From Marinobacter salarius (GTDB taxonomy: Bacteria; Pseudomonadota; Gammaproteobacteria; Pseudomonadales; Oleiphilaceae), in contig CP007152.1 in the NCBI GenBank assembly GCA_000831005.1, positions 868,001 through 932,000 of the forward strand: a stretch of 64,000 nucleotides of DNA, written 5' to 3'. The position numbers and the translations under genes are program-made. This document shows, piece by piece, positions 53,415 through 63,167 of the stretch; positions within the stretch are counted from its first letter, which is position 1; the number at the start of each line of letters is the position of its first letter. Below the pieces are notes generated by a model. It ran no database searches. It saw only the letters and a list, made by a program, of their open reading frames with translations, and had not been told where the DNA came from.

Positions 53415-54754
53415 TCACTGTCCTGAAAACCAGCGATCATGCCGCGAATGGCTCAAAAACAGCCAACCCATGGAAATTGCCCGTGCCAGCATCAGGCAGA
53501 TCAGCGAGAACCACAGTCCATGATTGCCCCACCCGGTCGTCAGCCACCAGACCGGGAGGAAGACCACCAGCGCCGAAAACAGCATGGTGTTCTGCATGTC
53601 CCGTGTTCGGGTTGCGCCGATAAACACGCCATCCAGAAGGAATCCCCACACCGAGGCCAGCGGCAGCATCCACAGCCAGGGCAGATAGTCCCAGGCGGTT
53701 GCGCGCACTTCCTCGATACCGGTCAGCAAGCCAATGAGGAAGCGCCCGCCAAGAACAAAGGCGACGGTAAACAGCACGGAACCCCACAACGACCACCGGA
53801 ATGCCACCCGAAAGACATTTTTGAACTGGCGCCGATTGTTTCTTCCCACCGCTTCACCAATCAGTGCCTCGGCGGCATTGGCAAAGCCGTCAAGGCCGTT
53901 GGAAATGATCAGTAGAAAGGTAATCAGCACCGCGTTGGCGGCCAGTATGGTATCGCCCTGTCGCGCACCCTGTGCGGTGAAGAAGGCCAGCACCAGAAGC
54001 AGGGCAATGGTGCGCACCATGATGTACCGGTTGACCTGTAATATTCTGAGGTAGTCCCGCAGCTGCCCGAACAGCGCCCGCTCAAACCCCTGACCGTCCG
54101 GCATGCGTTTCAGCACCATGTAGAACCCGATGGCGGCCGCCGAGTACTCTGCCATCACGGTGGCCATGGCAACGCCCCGGCTGTTCCAGCCAAAACCGGT
54201 CACAAAGAGCACATCGAGAACAATGTTGAGCCCGTTGGCCACAATCAGCATGACCATGGGGCCTCGCGCGTACTGAGTGCCTATCAGCCAGCCCACCAGC
54301 GTGTATTGGCAGAGCACGGCCGGTGCGCTCCAGATACGGATGCTGGCGTACTCTGCTGCCAGCGCGGCAACACGTTCACTGGGGTTCATCAGCGTCAGGC
54401 CCAGTTTGATCAACGGCTGATGGAACAGAATCAGCAACAGGCCGATACCGATAGCCAGCAACACGGAGCGTAGCAGCAGGGCAATCTGCGCAAACTCATC
54501 GCGTTTGCCCCAGCCTGGGCAGCCAGCCCCGTCGTGCCCATGCGCATAAAGCCAAAGGTCCAGTAGAGGATGCTGAACAGGTTTGCGCCCACCGCGACAG
54601 CCCCCAGATATTCCGGTGTATCGAGGTGTCCCAGCACGGCCGTATCCACAAGCCCCAGCAGCGGCACAGTGAGATTGGTGAGCATCAGTGGCCAGGCCAG
54701 CGCCCAGAGCCTGCGGTCGGTGGTGGCGAGTTGCGGAGCGGATTCTATGGGAAT
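53415..54754 (-). CDS. MATE-family multidrug/toxin efflux protein (one frameshift in this sequence)
   Basis: This twelve-helix exporter is of the MATE (DinF-like) type, probably Na+- or H+-driven. The N-terminal repeat shows LTVPLLGLVDTAVLGHLDTP and YLGAVAVGANLFSILYWTFG, and the second repeat shows ISNGLDGFANAAEALIGEAV and LDGVFIGATRTRDMQN. The frame breaks at about 54512-54515; one added base joins TGLAAQA to WGKRDEFAQIALLLRSVLLA. No ATG, GTG or TTG lies in frame before RLWALAWPLM; an ATT at 54754 with GGAAGG at good distance (446 residues) is the best guess, so the start is uncertain. It diverges from coxB. Confidence 0.88.
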
Positions 54755-54948
54755 GAGAGGCCTTCCTTCTTTAATACATTTATGGGTGGACGGACTTTCG
54801 CATTTTTTTGATCTGTGTCTATACTGGGTTGTGTATTATCCATAGCAGACTTCCACCCTGACTTGGATAGTGTGTGCGAGCACTGTCTGGAACAGGGGGA
54901 TTGGACGCAAAATCCGACAAGAATAACACTCTGTGGAGACACAGTATT

Positions 54949-56073
54949 ATGCGCGTGCACGCTAAGCGGGCAGGTGTCCTCTTGGGCGGGCTTATGACGC
55001 CAGCGTTGTCCATGGCGGACTGGACGCTGAACATGAGTCCCGGGGTCACCGGTACCAGCAATGAAATCTTCAGCCTTCACATGACGATCCTCTGGATCTG
55101 CGTTGTCATCGGCATCGTGGTGTTTGGGGTCATGTTCTGGTCCATCTTCGCCCATCGCAAGTCCCCGGGCCGGAAACCGGCAAACTTTCACGAGAATACC
55201 CTGGTCGAGATTCTCTGGACCATCATACCCCTCGTGATTCTTGTGGTAATGGCGATTCCTGCCACTGCAACGCTTGTGGACATGTACGACACCAGCGAAG
55301 CTGACGTAGACATCAAGGTCACCGGCTATCAGTGGCGCTGGAAATACGACTACATAGAGGATGATTTTGGATACTTTTCCAATATCACCACCAGCGATGA
55401 CGAAATCTACAACCGCACCGAGAAAACCGAGAACTACCTGCTGGAAGTAGACAACCCGATGGTAGTGCCTGTTGGGGCGAAAATCCGCCTGTTGGTCACC
55501 GCCAATGATGTTATCCACTCCTGGTGGGTGCCTGCCTTCGGCGTGAAGAAGGACGCCATCCCCGGCTTTGTGAACGAAACCTGGACCAGGGTCGACGAGC
55601 CCGGTATCTATCGTGGTCAATGCACCGAACTGTGTGGCGTAAAACACGGTTTCATGCCTGTGGTGGTCAAGGCGGTGCCTCAGGACGAATACGATGCCTG
55701 GGTGGCTGAGCAGAAGGAGGCGGCCCAGCGTGAGCGTGAGCTGACCGAGAAAGACTGGACCCTGGAAGAGCTGATGGCACGTGGCGAAAAAGCCTATGCC
55801 AGCGCGTGTGCTGCCTGCCACCAGGCGGATGGTAGCGGTGCGCCGCCAGCATTCCCGGCTCTGAAGGGCAGTACAGTCGTGACCGAAGACATGCAGGCGC
55901 ATATGGATATTGTTGTAAACGGCGTTTCCGGCACCGCCATGCAGGCGTTTGGCGGTCAGCTGAGCGAAGTCGACCTCGCTGCGGTCATCACCTACGAGCG
56001 GAATGCCTGGGGTAATGACACCGGTGAAATGGTGACGCCAAAAGAAGTCTTTGAGTACAAGAATCAGGAATGA
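54949..56073 (+). CDS. coxB: caa3-type cytochrome c oxidase subunit II with fused cytochrome c
   Basis: Subunit II receives electrons through its CuA centre. The chosen ATG at 54949 has GGAGA nine bases upstream and gives a signal peptide ending LSMA. Two membrane helices follow (TILWICVVIGIVVFGVMFW; LVEILWTIIPLVILVVMAIP), then the CuA domain with HSWWVPAFGVKKDAIPG and GQCTELCGVKHGFM (two Cys, two His, Met). The C-terminal extension carries a haem c motif CAACH, so this is a caa3-type oxidase. Length is 374 residues and the frame is intact. It is the first gene of the oxidase cluster. Confidence 0.96.
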   Translation: MRVHAKRAGVLLGGLMTPALSMADWTLNMSPGVTGTSNEIFSLHMTILWICVVIGIVVFGVMFWSIFAHRKSPGRKPANFHENTLVEILWTIIPLVILVVMAIPATATLVDMYDTSEADVDIKVTGYQWRWKYDYIEDDFGYFSNITTSDDEIYNRTEKTENYLLEVDNPMVVPVGAKIRLLVTANDVIHSWWVPAFGVKKDAIPGFVNETWTRVDEPGIYRGQCTELCGVKHGFMPVVVKAVPQDEYDAWVAEQKEAAQRERELTEKDWTLEELMARGEKAYASACAACHQADGSGAPPAFPALKGSTVVTEDMQAHMDIVVNGVSGTAMQAFGGQLSEVDLAAVITYERNAWGNDTGEMVTPKEVFEYKNQE

Positions 56074-56079
56074 TGAACC

Positions 56080-56111
56080 GGGTGGGTTGGAGCGAAGGCT
56101 CCAGTCCACCC
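56080..56111 (+). repeat. Strong intercistronic hairpin between coxB and coxA
   Basis: GGGTGGGTTGGAGC (56080-56093) pairs with GCTCCAGTCCACCC (56098-56111) over 14 positions, two of them G-U in RNA, with a GAAG loop. No T-run follows, so it is more likely an mRNA-stabilising or REP-like structure than a terminator within the cox operon. Confidence 0.65.
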
Positions 56112-56175
56112 TATCCAATGACGCCAGATTAATGACATCACCAGCCTGAATATACGGCGGTAACGGGGGTTTTTC

Positions 56176-57761
56176 ATGAGTGCGGTTGCAGATACCCACG
56201 CCCAGGACGATCATCACCACGGCCCCGCAAAGGGCTTTTCTCGGTGGCTGCTGACGACCAACCACAAAGATATCGGGACCATGTACCTGATATTCAGTTT
56301 TGCGATGTTCCTGCTCGGCGGAACCATGGCCATGGTGATCCGGGCGGAACTGTTCCAGCCGGGCCTGCAGATTGTTGAGCCGGAATTCTTTAACCAGATG
56401 ACCACCATGCACGGTCTTATCATGGTGTTTGGTGCGGTGATGCCGGCCTTTGTGGGCTTGGCGAACTGGATGATTCCATTGATGGTGGGTGCCCCTGACA
56501 TGGCGCTGCCGCGAATGAACAACTGGAGCTTCTGGCTGCTGCCCTGCGCGTTCCTGATTCTGGTGTCCACGCTGTTTATGGAAGGGGGGGCGCCCAACTT
56601 TGGCTGGACCTTCTACGCGCCATTGTCGACGACCTATGGCCCACCGAGCACCACGTTCTTTATCTTCGCCGTTCACATCATGGGTGTGTCGTCGATCATG
56701 GGCGCGATTAACGTAATCGCCACTATCCTGAACATGCGGGCACCAGGCATGACGCTGATGAAGATGCCCCTGTTCGTCTGGACCTGGCTGATTACGGCGT
56801 TCCTGTTGATTGCCGTTATGCCGGTGCTGGCCGGCGTCGTCACCATGATGCTGATGGACATCAACTTCGGCACCAGCTTCTTTGATGCCTCCGGCGGTGG
56901 CGACCCGGTACTGTTCCAGCATGTGTTCTGGTTCTTCGGGCACCCCGAGGTCTACATCATGATCCTGCCTGCGTTCGGGGCGGTGTCCCACATTATTCCG
57001 GCGTTCTCCCGCAAGCCGTTGTTTGGCTACGCTCCATGGTATATGCGGTGGGCGCCATCGCCCTGCTGTCGTTTGTGGTCTGGGCTCACCATATGTTCAC
57101 TGTTGGCATTCCCATCGCCGGTCAGCTGTTCTTCATGTATGCGACCATGCTGATTGCCGTGCCCACGGGCGTGAAGGTGTTCAACTGGGTGGCGACCATG
57201 TTCCGGGGGTCACTGACCTTCGAGGCGCCGATGCTGTTTGCGGTCGCCTTCGTCATCCTGTTTACCATCGGCGGTTTCTCCGGCCTGATGCTGGCCATTG
57301 CACCGGCTGACTTCCAGTATCACGATACCTACTTCGTGGTAGCACACTTCCACTACGTACTGGTACCGGGCGCCATCTTCGGCATCTTTGCCTCGGCGTA
57401 TTTCTGGCTGCCCAAGTGGACTGGCCATATGTACGACGAAACCCTGGGCAAGACGCATTTCTGGCTGTCGTTCATCGGTATGAACCTGGCCTTTTTCCCG
57501 ATGCACTTCCTCGGTTTGGCGGGTATGCCGCGGCGTATTCCGGATTACGCGCTGCAGTTTGCCGACTTCAACATGGTGTCCAGCATTGGCGCATTCATGT
57601 TTGGTGCCAGTCAGATCCTGTTCCTGGTGATTGTGATCAAGTGCGTCAAAGGCGGTGAAAAGGCCTCTGCCCAGCCGTGGGACGGTGCCGAAGGCCTTGA
57701 GTGGACAGTGCCCTCTCCGGCGCCCTACCACACCTTTGCCACGCCGCCGGAAGTGAAGTGA
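56176..57761 (+). CDS. coxA: Cytochrome c oxidase subunit I (one frameshift in this sequence)
   Basis: Subunit I holds haem a and the haem a3-CuB centre where O2 is reduced. Conserved segments include [57 protein letters not shown] with the Tyr-His crosslink region, [11 protein letters not shown] with the CuB His pair, and [20 protein letters not shown] with the haem ligands. The frame breaks at 57032-57033; one added base gives [20 protein letters not shown] and 528 residues. coxC follows only 61 bp later; no cox11 lies in between. Confidence 0.96.
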
Positions 57762-57822
57762 AACAGAGGCTGACTGGCGCCCACAACAACAAACGATAAC
57801 GGATAAGCCATCGGAGATTGTC

Positions 57823-58710
57823 ATGGCGGAAAACCAGACGTACTACGTTCCGGAACAGAGCAAGTGGCCGATTGTCGCCACCGTCGGGCTGGGGGTTACC
57901 CTCTACGGCGCGGCGGCCATTATGGTGAACGGCCAGCAGGGTGAGAGCACCACCGGCTCCTGGGTGATGTTCTTGATCGGTTCCCTGATCATGGCCTACA
58001 TGCTGTTTGGATGGTTCGGGACCGTCATCAAGGAAAGCCGGTCAGGCCTGTACAGCCCACAGATGGATCGTTCCTTCCGTTGGGGTATGAGCTGGTTCAT
58101 TTTTTCCGAGGTCATGTTCTTCGCGGCTTTCTTCGGTGCCCTATTCTACACCCGGATGTTCGCGGTGCCCTGGCTTGGCGGCGAAGGCGACCGCGGCAGC
58201 TCCAATATCCTCTGGGAAGGTTTCCAGGCGACATGGCCGCTGATCAACAATCCTGACCCCGACGCTTACCCGGCACCGGAAGGCATTATCGGCCCCTGGG
58301 GTTTGCCACTGATCAACACCATTCTGCTGGTGACGTCGTCCTTTACGGTTACGGTTGCGCACCATGCCCTCAAGGAAGACAACCGCAAGAAGGTCAAACT
58401 CTGGCTGAGCGCTACCATTGCGCTGGCGCTGATCTTTGTGTTTGTCCAGGGCTATGAATACGCTCACGCCTATCAGGATCTGAATCTGACCCTGCAGTCC
58501 GGCATTTATGGCAGCACCTTCTTCATGCTGACCGGGTTTCACGGCGCCCACGTGATACTGGGTACCCTGATGCTAACGATCATGTTGATCCGCATACACA
58601 AAGGCCATTTCACAGGTGATTACCACTTCGGGTTCGAGGCGTCGGCGTGGTATTGGCACTTCGTGGATGTGGTCTGGCTCGGGCTGTTCGTCTTCGTTTA
58701 CGTGCTCTGA
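57823..58710 (+). CDS. coxC: Cytochrome c oxidase subunit III
   Basis: Subunit III is a seven-helix protein that stabilises the oxidase and lipids near the proton entry. The 295-residue ORF is intact; family segments include SWFIFSEVMFFAAFFGALFY, GFQATWPLINNPDP, TGFHGAHVILGTLMLTIMLI and SAWYWHFVDVVWLGLFVFVY. GGAG lies just before the ATG. It follows coxA directly and precedes the convergent DUF2909 gene. Confidence 0.96.
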   Translation: MAENQTYYVPEQSKWPIVATVGLGVTLYGAAAIMVNGQQGESTTGSWVMFLIGSLIMAYMLFGWFGTVIKESRSGLYSPQMDRSFRWGMSWFIFSEVMFFAAFFGALFYTRMFAVPWLGGEGDRGSSNILWEGFQATWPLINNPDPDAYPAPEGIIGPWGLPLINTILLVTSSFTVTVAHHALKEDNRKKVKLWLSATIALALIFVFVQGYEYAHAYQDLNLTLQSGIYGSTFFMLTGFHGAHVILGTLMLTIMLIRIHKGHFTGDYHFGFEASAWYWHFVDVVWLGLFVFVYVL

Positions 58711-58719
58711 CGACGCGCG

Positions 58720-58923
58720 TCAGGGGGTCGGATTCAGGGTCAGGCCCCCTTGCCATACTGAAATCAGAATGACTGCCAGCAGCAGTACGCTGAGGGCGAC
58801 CCGCAACGCCAGGGAATTCAGGACACGGTTCGTTTTCCCGCCATCCCGGATCAGGAAGAATAGACCGCTGAACAGGCTCACCAGAACGGCCAGCATGAGT
58901 ACGACAATGAGAATCTTCAGCAT
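58720..58923 (-). CDS. DUF2909 twin-transmembrane protein
   Basis: This 67-residue protein has two membrane helices (ILIVVLMLAVLVSLFSGLFF; ALRVALSVLLLAVILISVW) and fits the DUF2909 family, commonly found next to cox genes on the opposite strand. The ATG is at 58923. The function is unknown; a role in oxidase assembly is often assumed. It was hidden within a longer, non-coding ORF. Confidence 0.85.
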   Translation of the reverse strand: MLKILIVVLMLAVLVSLFSGLFFLIRDGGKTNRVLNSLALRVALSVLLLAVILISVWQGGLTLNPTP

Positions 58924-58973
58924 GGGAAATCCTGTAAACGGGAATGTAGATCCAGAGCCCACTATAGCAGAGC

Positions 58974-59714
58974 ATGTCTGATCCAACCGATCGTTCTCGT
59001 CGCCAATGGCACTTCGATTGGCGCCTGTTGGTGTTCGCCGGCTTCTTTCTGCCGGTACTGTTAGGCCTGGGGATCTGGCAGCTGGAGCGAGCAGGAGAGA
59101 AACAGGCCCAGCTTGAACAGTGGCAGCAACAGGCCGGAAACCTGAGCTGGTCGCAACATCTGGCGGCCGGCCTCGAAGCCGGGCAACCGGTGACACTGTC
59201 CGGCCGTTACAGCGAGGTATCCTGGCTCCTCGATAACCGTACACGCGATGGCGCGCCGGGCTATGAGGTACTGACCCTGTTCCACCCGGTTCAGGGCCGC
59301 CCGGTGGTTGTGAATCGCGGTTGGGTACAAGCTCCCCGGCGACGTGATCAACTGCCCGATGTCAGTTATCCGTCCGGAGAGCTTAGTGTGAAGGGGCGGT
59401 TGAGTGAGTTTCCGGAACCCCCGGTGCTCAAGTCCGTGCCATCTGACAAAGCGGGCTGGCCGAAGCGAACACAGTCGCTGTCCCACGGGCAGGCTCGGGA
59501 AATTGAGAGTGGTGTTGCCAGCCTGGTACTCAGGCTTTCCGGGCCGGAGCAACCTGGCGCCTACCGCGCCGACTGGGCTCCAGACCGGATGGGGCCGCAA
59601 ACCCATTATGGATATGCCGTGCAATGGTTTTCACTGGCCATCGCGCTGGTTATATTGACGGTCGTAGCGAGCTATCGCAAAACAGGAGTCCGTAATCACA
59701 ATGACAACGGCTGA
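58974..59714 (+). CDS. SURF1-family cytochrome oxidase assembly protein
   Basis: SURF1 (Shy1) helps insert haem a into subunit I. The 246-residue protein has the typical two-helix layout: an N-terminal helix (LVFAGFFLPVLLGLGIWQLE) and a C-terminal one (VQWFSLAIALVILTVVASY), with the periplasmic motif WLLDNRTRDGAPGYEVLTLF and PVVVNRGWVQAPRRRDQLPD between. The frame is intact. The next gene starts 14 bases before its stop. Confidence 0.93.
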   Translation: MSDPTDRSRRQWHFDWRLLVFAGFFLPVLLGLGIWQLERAGEKQAQLEQWQQQAGNLSWSQHLAAGLEAGQPVTLSGRYSEVSWLLDNRTRDGAPGYEVLTLFHPVQGRPVVVNRGWVQAPRRRDQLPDVSYPSGELSVKGRLSEFPEPPVLKSVPSDKAGWPKRTQSLSHGQAREIESGVASLVLRLSGPEQPGAYRADWAPDRMGPQTHYGYAVQWFSLAIALVILTVVASYRKTGVRNHNDNG

Positions 59715-60345
59715 GCGCATGGACCAGAAAGACCCGGACGACAACGTCTCTCCGGAGCAGGTACGCCGCGGCAGGCGAACCGCCCTTTTACTGTTTGCCA
59801 TCGGTTTCGGTCCGATGATTTTTGCCACTATCATGTACTACACCGGCTGGCTGAATCCTGCCGGCAATAGCAATAATGGCGAGCTGATCCAGCCGCCGGC
59901 GCCCCTGGCTCAAATGCAGCTTCAGGGAGCCAGCGGCAACCCGCTTGTCGACCGCTTTGGCCCTGACGAACCCGACGCCGAATGGATGATGGTGGTGGTT
60001 TCCGAGCAATGCGCCTCGGAGTGTGAAGAGCTTCTGTATCTGGCGCGCCAGGTCAATATTGCCCTGGGCAAGAATGCTAACCGGGTAAATCGTTCGGCCT
60101 GGCTCGGCACTATCCCTGACGATCTTTCGGTTCGCTGGAGCGACGAATACAGCTCCATGGAACGGCTGAGTATCCTGGAGGGCCGCGCTCCGAAATGGCC
60201 GTCCGGCATCAACCCGGAGCACCAGCCACGGATTCTGCTGGTGGACCCCTTTGGTAACGTGATCATGCACTACGGCACCGAACACACGGGAAAGGATATG
60301 CTGAAGGATCTGAAACACCTGTTGAAGCTGTCACAGATCGGCTGA
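59701..60345 (+). CDS. Membrane-anchored oxidase-associated protein (PA0111-like)
   Basis: This 214-residue protein has one N-terminal membrane helix (RTALLLFAIGFGPMIFATIM) and a periplasmic domain that looks thioredoxin-related (MMVVVSEQCASECEELLYL; PRILLVDPFGNVIMHYG). The Cys pair is C-x3-C (CASEC), reminiscent of the Sco CxxxC motif, so it may bind or transfer copper. It overlaps the SURF1 gene and precedes ctaA, the conserved oxidase-assembly position. Function is inferred from context. Confidence 0.85.
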   Translation: MTTAERMDQKDPDDNVSPEQVRRGRRTALLLFAIGFGPMIFATIMYYTGWLNPAGNSNNGELIQPPAPLAQMQLQGASGNPLVDRFGPDEPDAEWMMVVVSEQCASECEELLYLARQVNIALGKNANRVNRSAWLGTIPDDLSVRWSDEYSSMERLSILEGRAPKWPSGINPEHQPRILLVDPFGNVIMHYGTEHTGKDMLKDLKHLLKLSQIG

Positions 60346-60369
60346 CCATCAGTAACCGGAGATGCCCCG

Positions 60370-61476
60370 TTGAACACCACCCAACCCCGTCTTTCCCGCC
60401 CGGCCCGCCTCATGGCGCGCTGGTCGCTACTGGCCACCCTGCTAGCGGTGGTCGTCATCATGCTTGGGGCCTGGACCCGATTGGTGGACGCGGGCCTCGG
60501 CTGTCCGGACTGGCCCGGTTGTTACGGGTTTCTGACGGTGCCCCATGATGAGTCGCGGATGGCCATCGCCAATGCGCGCTTTCCCGACACGCCCGTCGAC
60601 GTGGAAAAAGGCTGGCCTGAAATGATCCACCGATACGCCGCCGGCACGCTGGGGCTGGTGGTGTTTGGCCTGGCGGCCTACGCGTTCCGTCATCGTCGTG
60701 ACGGCGTGCCGCTTCGGTTGCCACTGTTTATTGCTGCCTTCATTCTGCTCCAGGGCGCCTTCGGCATGTGGACAGTGACCCTGAAGCTCTGGCCGCAGGT
60801 GGTTGCCCTGCACCTGTTAGGGGGCTTTACCACCCTGAGCCTGCTGACACTGCTCACGCTTCGCCTACGCCGTAGACCGCAACCTGAAGGGGAATCACCC
60901 GGCGCAGGCCGGCCCCCCGGGTTGCGCCGTTTCCGGCCGTGGCTATACGGTGGTCTGGCGCTGGTTGTTATGCAAATTGCCCTGGGGGCCTGGACAGCGG
61001 CCAACTACGCTGCTGTGGCCTGTACTGACCTGCCCACCTGCCAGGGCGAATGGTGGCCGGCTGAGATGGACTTCCAGCATGGGTTCGATGTCACCCAGCA
61101 TGTGGGGCCGAATTACCTGGGCGGGCAGCTAACGGCTGACGGTCGTGTCGCCATCCATGTCAGTCACCGGCTGGGAGCGATGATAGTGCTTGCGTACTTC
61201 ACGGTTTTTCTGGCATTACTGTGGCGCAGGACAAAGCGAACACCACTGGCGTGGCATGTGCAGCTGGTGGCCGTGGCCCTGGTTGCGCAGATTGCGCTGG
61301 GCCTGGCCAACATCGTGTTTCATATACCTCTGTCAGTGGCGGTGGCGCACAACGCAATGGGCGCAGGGCTTTTGCTGGCAGTGATCAATCTGCTCTGGCG
61401 ATTTCATCAACAGGCCCTGCCAGAGGCAGCAAAAATAGAACCTACAACAACAATCGAGCGAGAGGTGACGGCATGA
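60370..61476 (+). CDS. ctaA: Haem A synthase (COX15/CtaA)
   Basis: CtaA oxidises the methyl group of haem O to give haem A. The TTG start at 60370 has CGGAGA upstream. The 368-residue protein has eight helices and the conserved His-containing segments: LGAWTRLVDAGLGCPDWPGC, KGWPEMIHRYAAGTLGLVV, LHLLGGFTTLSLLTLL, HVSHRLGAMIVLAYF and AVAHNAMGAGLLLAVINLLW. The frame is intact. The stop overlaps the cyoE start (ATGA). Confidence 0.95.
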   Translation: MNTTQPRLSRPARLMARWSLLATLLAVVVIMLGAWTRLVDAGLGCPDWPGCYGFLTVPHDESRMAIANARFPDTPVDVEKGWPEMIHRYAAGTLGLVVFGLAAYAFRHRRDGVPLRLPLFIAAFILLQGAFGMWTVTLKLWPQVVALHLLGGFTTLSLLTLLTLRLRRRPQPEGESPGAGRPPGLRRFRPWLYGGLALVVMQIALGAWTAANYAAVACTDLPTCQGEWWPAEMDFQHGFDVTQHVGPNYLGGQLTADGRVAIHVSHRLGAMIVLAYFTVFLALLWRRTKRTPLAWHVQLVAVALVAQIALGLANIVFHIPLSVAVAHNAMGAGLLLAVINLLWRFHQQALPEAAKIEPTTTIEREVTA

Positions 61477-62395
61477 GCGAGCACGTAAAGGCACTGCCGG
61501 CGCAGGGAACGACCAACGAGTCCGCTGCCGCGGGCATTTCCTGGCGGGATTTTCTGGAGCTGACCAAGCCCACTGTGGTGGCGATGATGATCCTCACCTC
61601 AGTCATAGGCATGCTACTGGCCACACCGGGCGTGCCGGGTTGGGAGGTTATGCTCTACGGTAACCTGGGCATCGCCCTGCTGGCGGGCGCGGCAGCCGTG
61701 GTCAATCACGTGGTGGATCAGAAAATCGACACGGTCATGGCCCGTACCCGCAAACGGCCCGTCGCCACCGGGAAAATCTCGCCGCTGGACGCACTGCTGT
61801 TCGCAACCGTGCTGGCGGTTGCCGGCATGGTTATCCTGGTGTGGCAGGTGAATGCGCTGACAGCCTGGCTGACCCTGGCATCACTGGTGGGGTATGCGGC
61901 GTCTACACCCTGTTTCTCAAGCGTATGACCCCGCAGAACATCGTTATCGGTGGCCTGGCCGGCGCGATGCCGCCACTGTTGGGCTGGACAGCGGTGACCG
62001 GGCAAGTGGAAGGTCACGCCCTGTTGCTGGTGCTGATCATCTTCGCCTGGACGCCACCGCATTTCTGGGCACTGGCCATCCATCGCAAGGAAGAATACGC
62101 CAAGGCCGGTATTCCCATGCTGCCAGTCACCCATGGCAACAAGTACACAGAGTTACATATACTCCTGTACACCCTGATGCTGCTTGCTGTCAGCCTGCTG
62201 CCGTTTGTCACCGGTATGTCTGGCGTTATCTATCTGGTGGGTGCACTGGCCCTCGGCCTGCGTTTCCTGCAGTATGCCGTACGGTTGCTCAGAGGTGATG
62301 ACCGTCGTGTTGCGCTCAACACCTTCAAATATTCCATCACCTATCTGATGGCCCTGTTTGTGGTGTTGCTGGTCGACCACTTTGTGTTTTTCTGA
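61473..62395 (+). CDS. cyoE: Protohaem IX farnesyltransferase (haem O synthase; one frameshift in this sequence)
   Basis: CyoE adds the farnesyl tail to haem b, making haem O for CtaA. The UbiA-type motifs are [40 protein letters not shown] (first Asp-rich site) and [20 protein letters not shown] (second site). The frame breaks at 61898-61899; one extra G gives [20 protein letters not shown] and 307 residues, the normal length. It is coupled to ctaA by a four-base overlap and followed by sco. Confidence 0.95.
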
Positions 62396-62417
62396 ATGCT
62401 GATTTACCGGAGATTTC

Positions 62418-63085
62418 ATGGACCGTTCGATTCGCCTGACGCTGATCCTGCTGCTGTTGGTTGTCGTGCTGATCTTCGGGCTGGTGGTTGGACGGCAGGT
62501 GTTGCTGGTCGGAAATGACCAGCCTTCACCCCCACCGGAACTCAGCAGTATCAACGCCTACGTGTACGACAACAGTCGTCAACTTGCAGAGTTCGAGCTG
62601 CTTAACGAACAGGGCGAAACGGTCACCCGGGACAGCCTGAAGGGCAAATGGACGTTTGCTTTCGTTGGTTATACCAATTGCCCGGACATCTGCCCCGCTG
62701 CCATGGCGACCCTGCGCAAAACCGACAAAATGCTACCGGAGGAGCTACCGCAGCCGGAGTTCCTGTTGATTTCCGCCGACCCGGAACACGATACGCCCCA
62801 GAGACTGAAAGACTATGTGGGCTTTTTCGGCGACGACTTTCACGGCCTGACTGGCGACATTGAGACACTAAGAGAGCTCGCCAGAAGCATGAACGCGGTT
62901 TTCTCCCAACGTCAGGTGGATGGCGAACGGCTGGTGGAACACAGCGGGCATTTCACACTGATCAACCGGACGGCGAAATGACCGCCGTGCTTCAGCCTCC
63001 CCACAAGCCGGAAGACCTGGTTGAGGCCTATCGTGAGATCTACGAGTGGGCTCGGGAAAATCATCCGCGAGCGTCCCAGTCATGA
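62418..63085 (+). CDS. Sco/SenC-family copper chaperone for cytochrome oxidase (one frameshift in this sequence)
   Basis: Sco delivers copper to the CuA site of CoxB. An N-terminal membrane anchor (LTLILLLLVVVLIFGLVVGR) precedes the thioredoxin-like domain with the copper CxxxC motif (VGYTNCPDICPAAMATLRK) and the third ligand His (VEHSGHFTLIN). The frame breaks at 62966-62967; one extra C gives LINPDGEMTAVLQPPHKP and 222 residues ending ENHPRASQS. It closes the oxidase assembly operon. Confidence 0.93.
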
Positions 63086-63167
63086 CCCTGCGCTCCTCGC
63101 TTTGACTCGGCTGACTTCCTGCTCCCACTGACTTAGACTGCTACCGGCTTTCCCCAGGGGTTCTGTG

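Noticed and set aside
54745..56991. A 748-codon open frame antisense to coxB and coxA
   Set aside because: It mirrors the codon structure of intact, conserved cox genes, has His/Gly/Arg-rich composition and no domain, and is a typical antisense shadow of GC-rich coding sequence.
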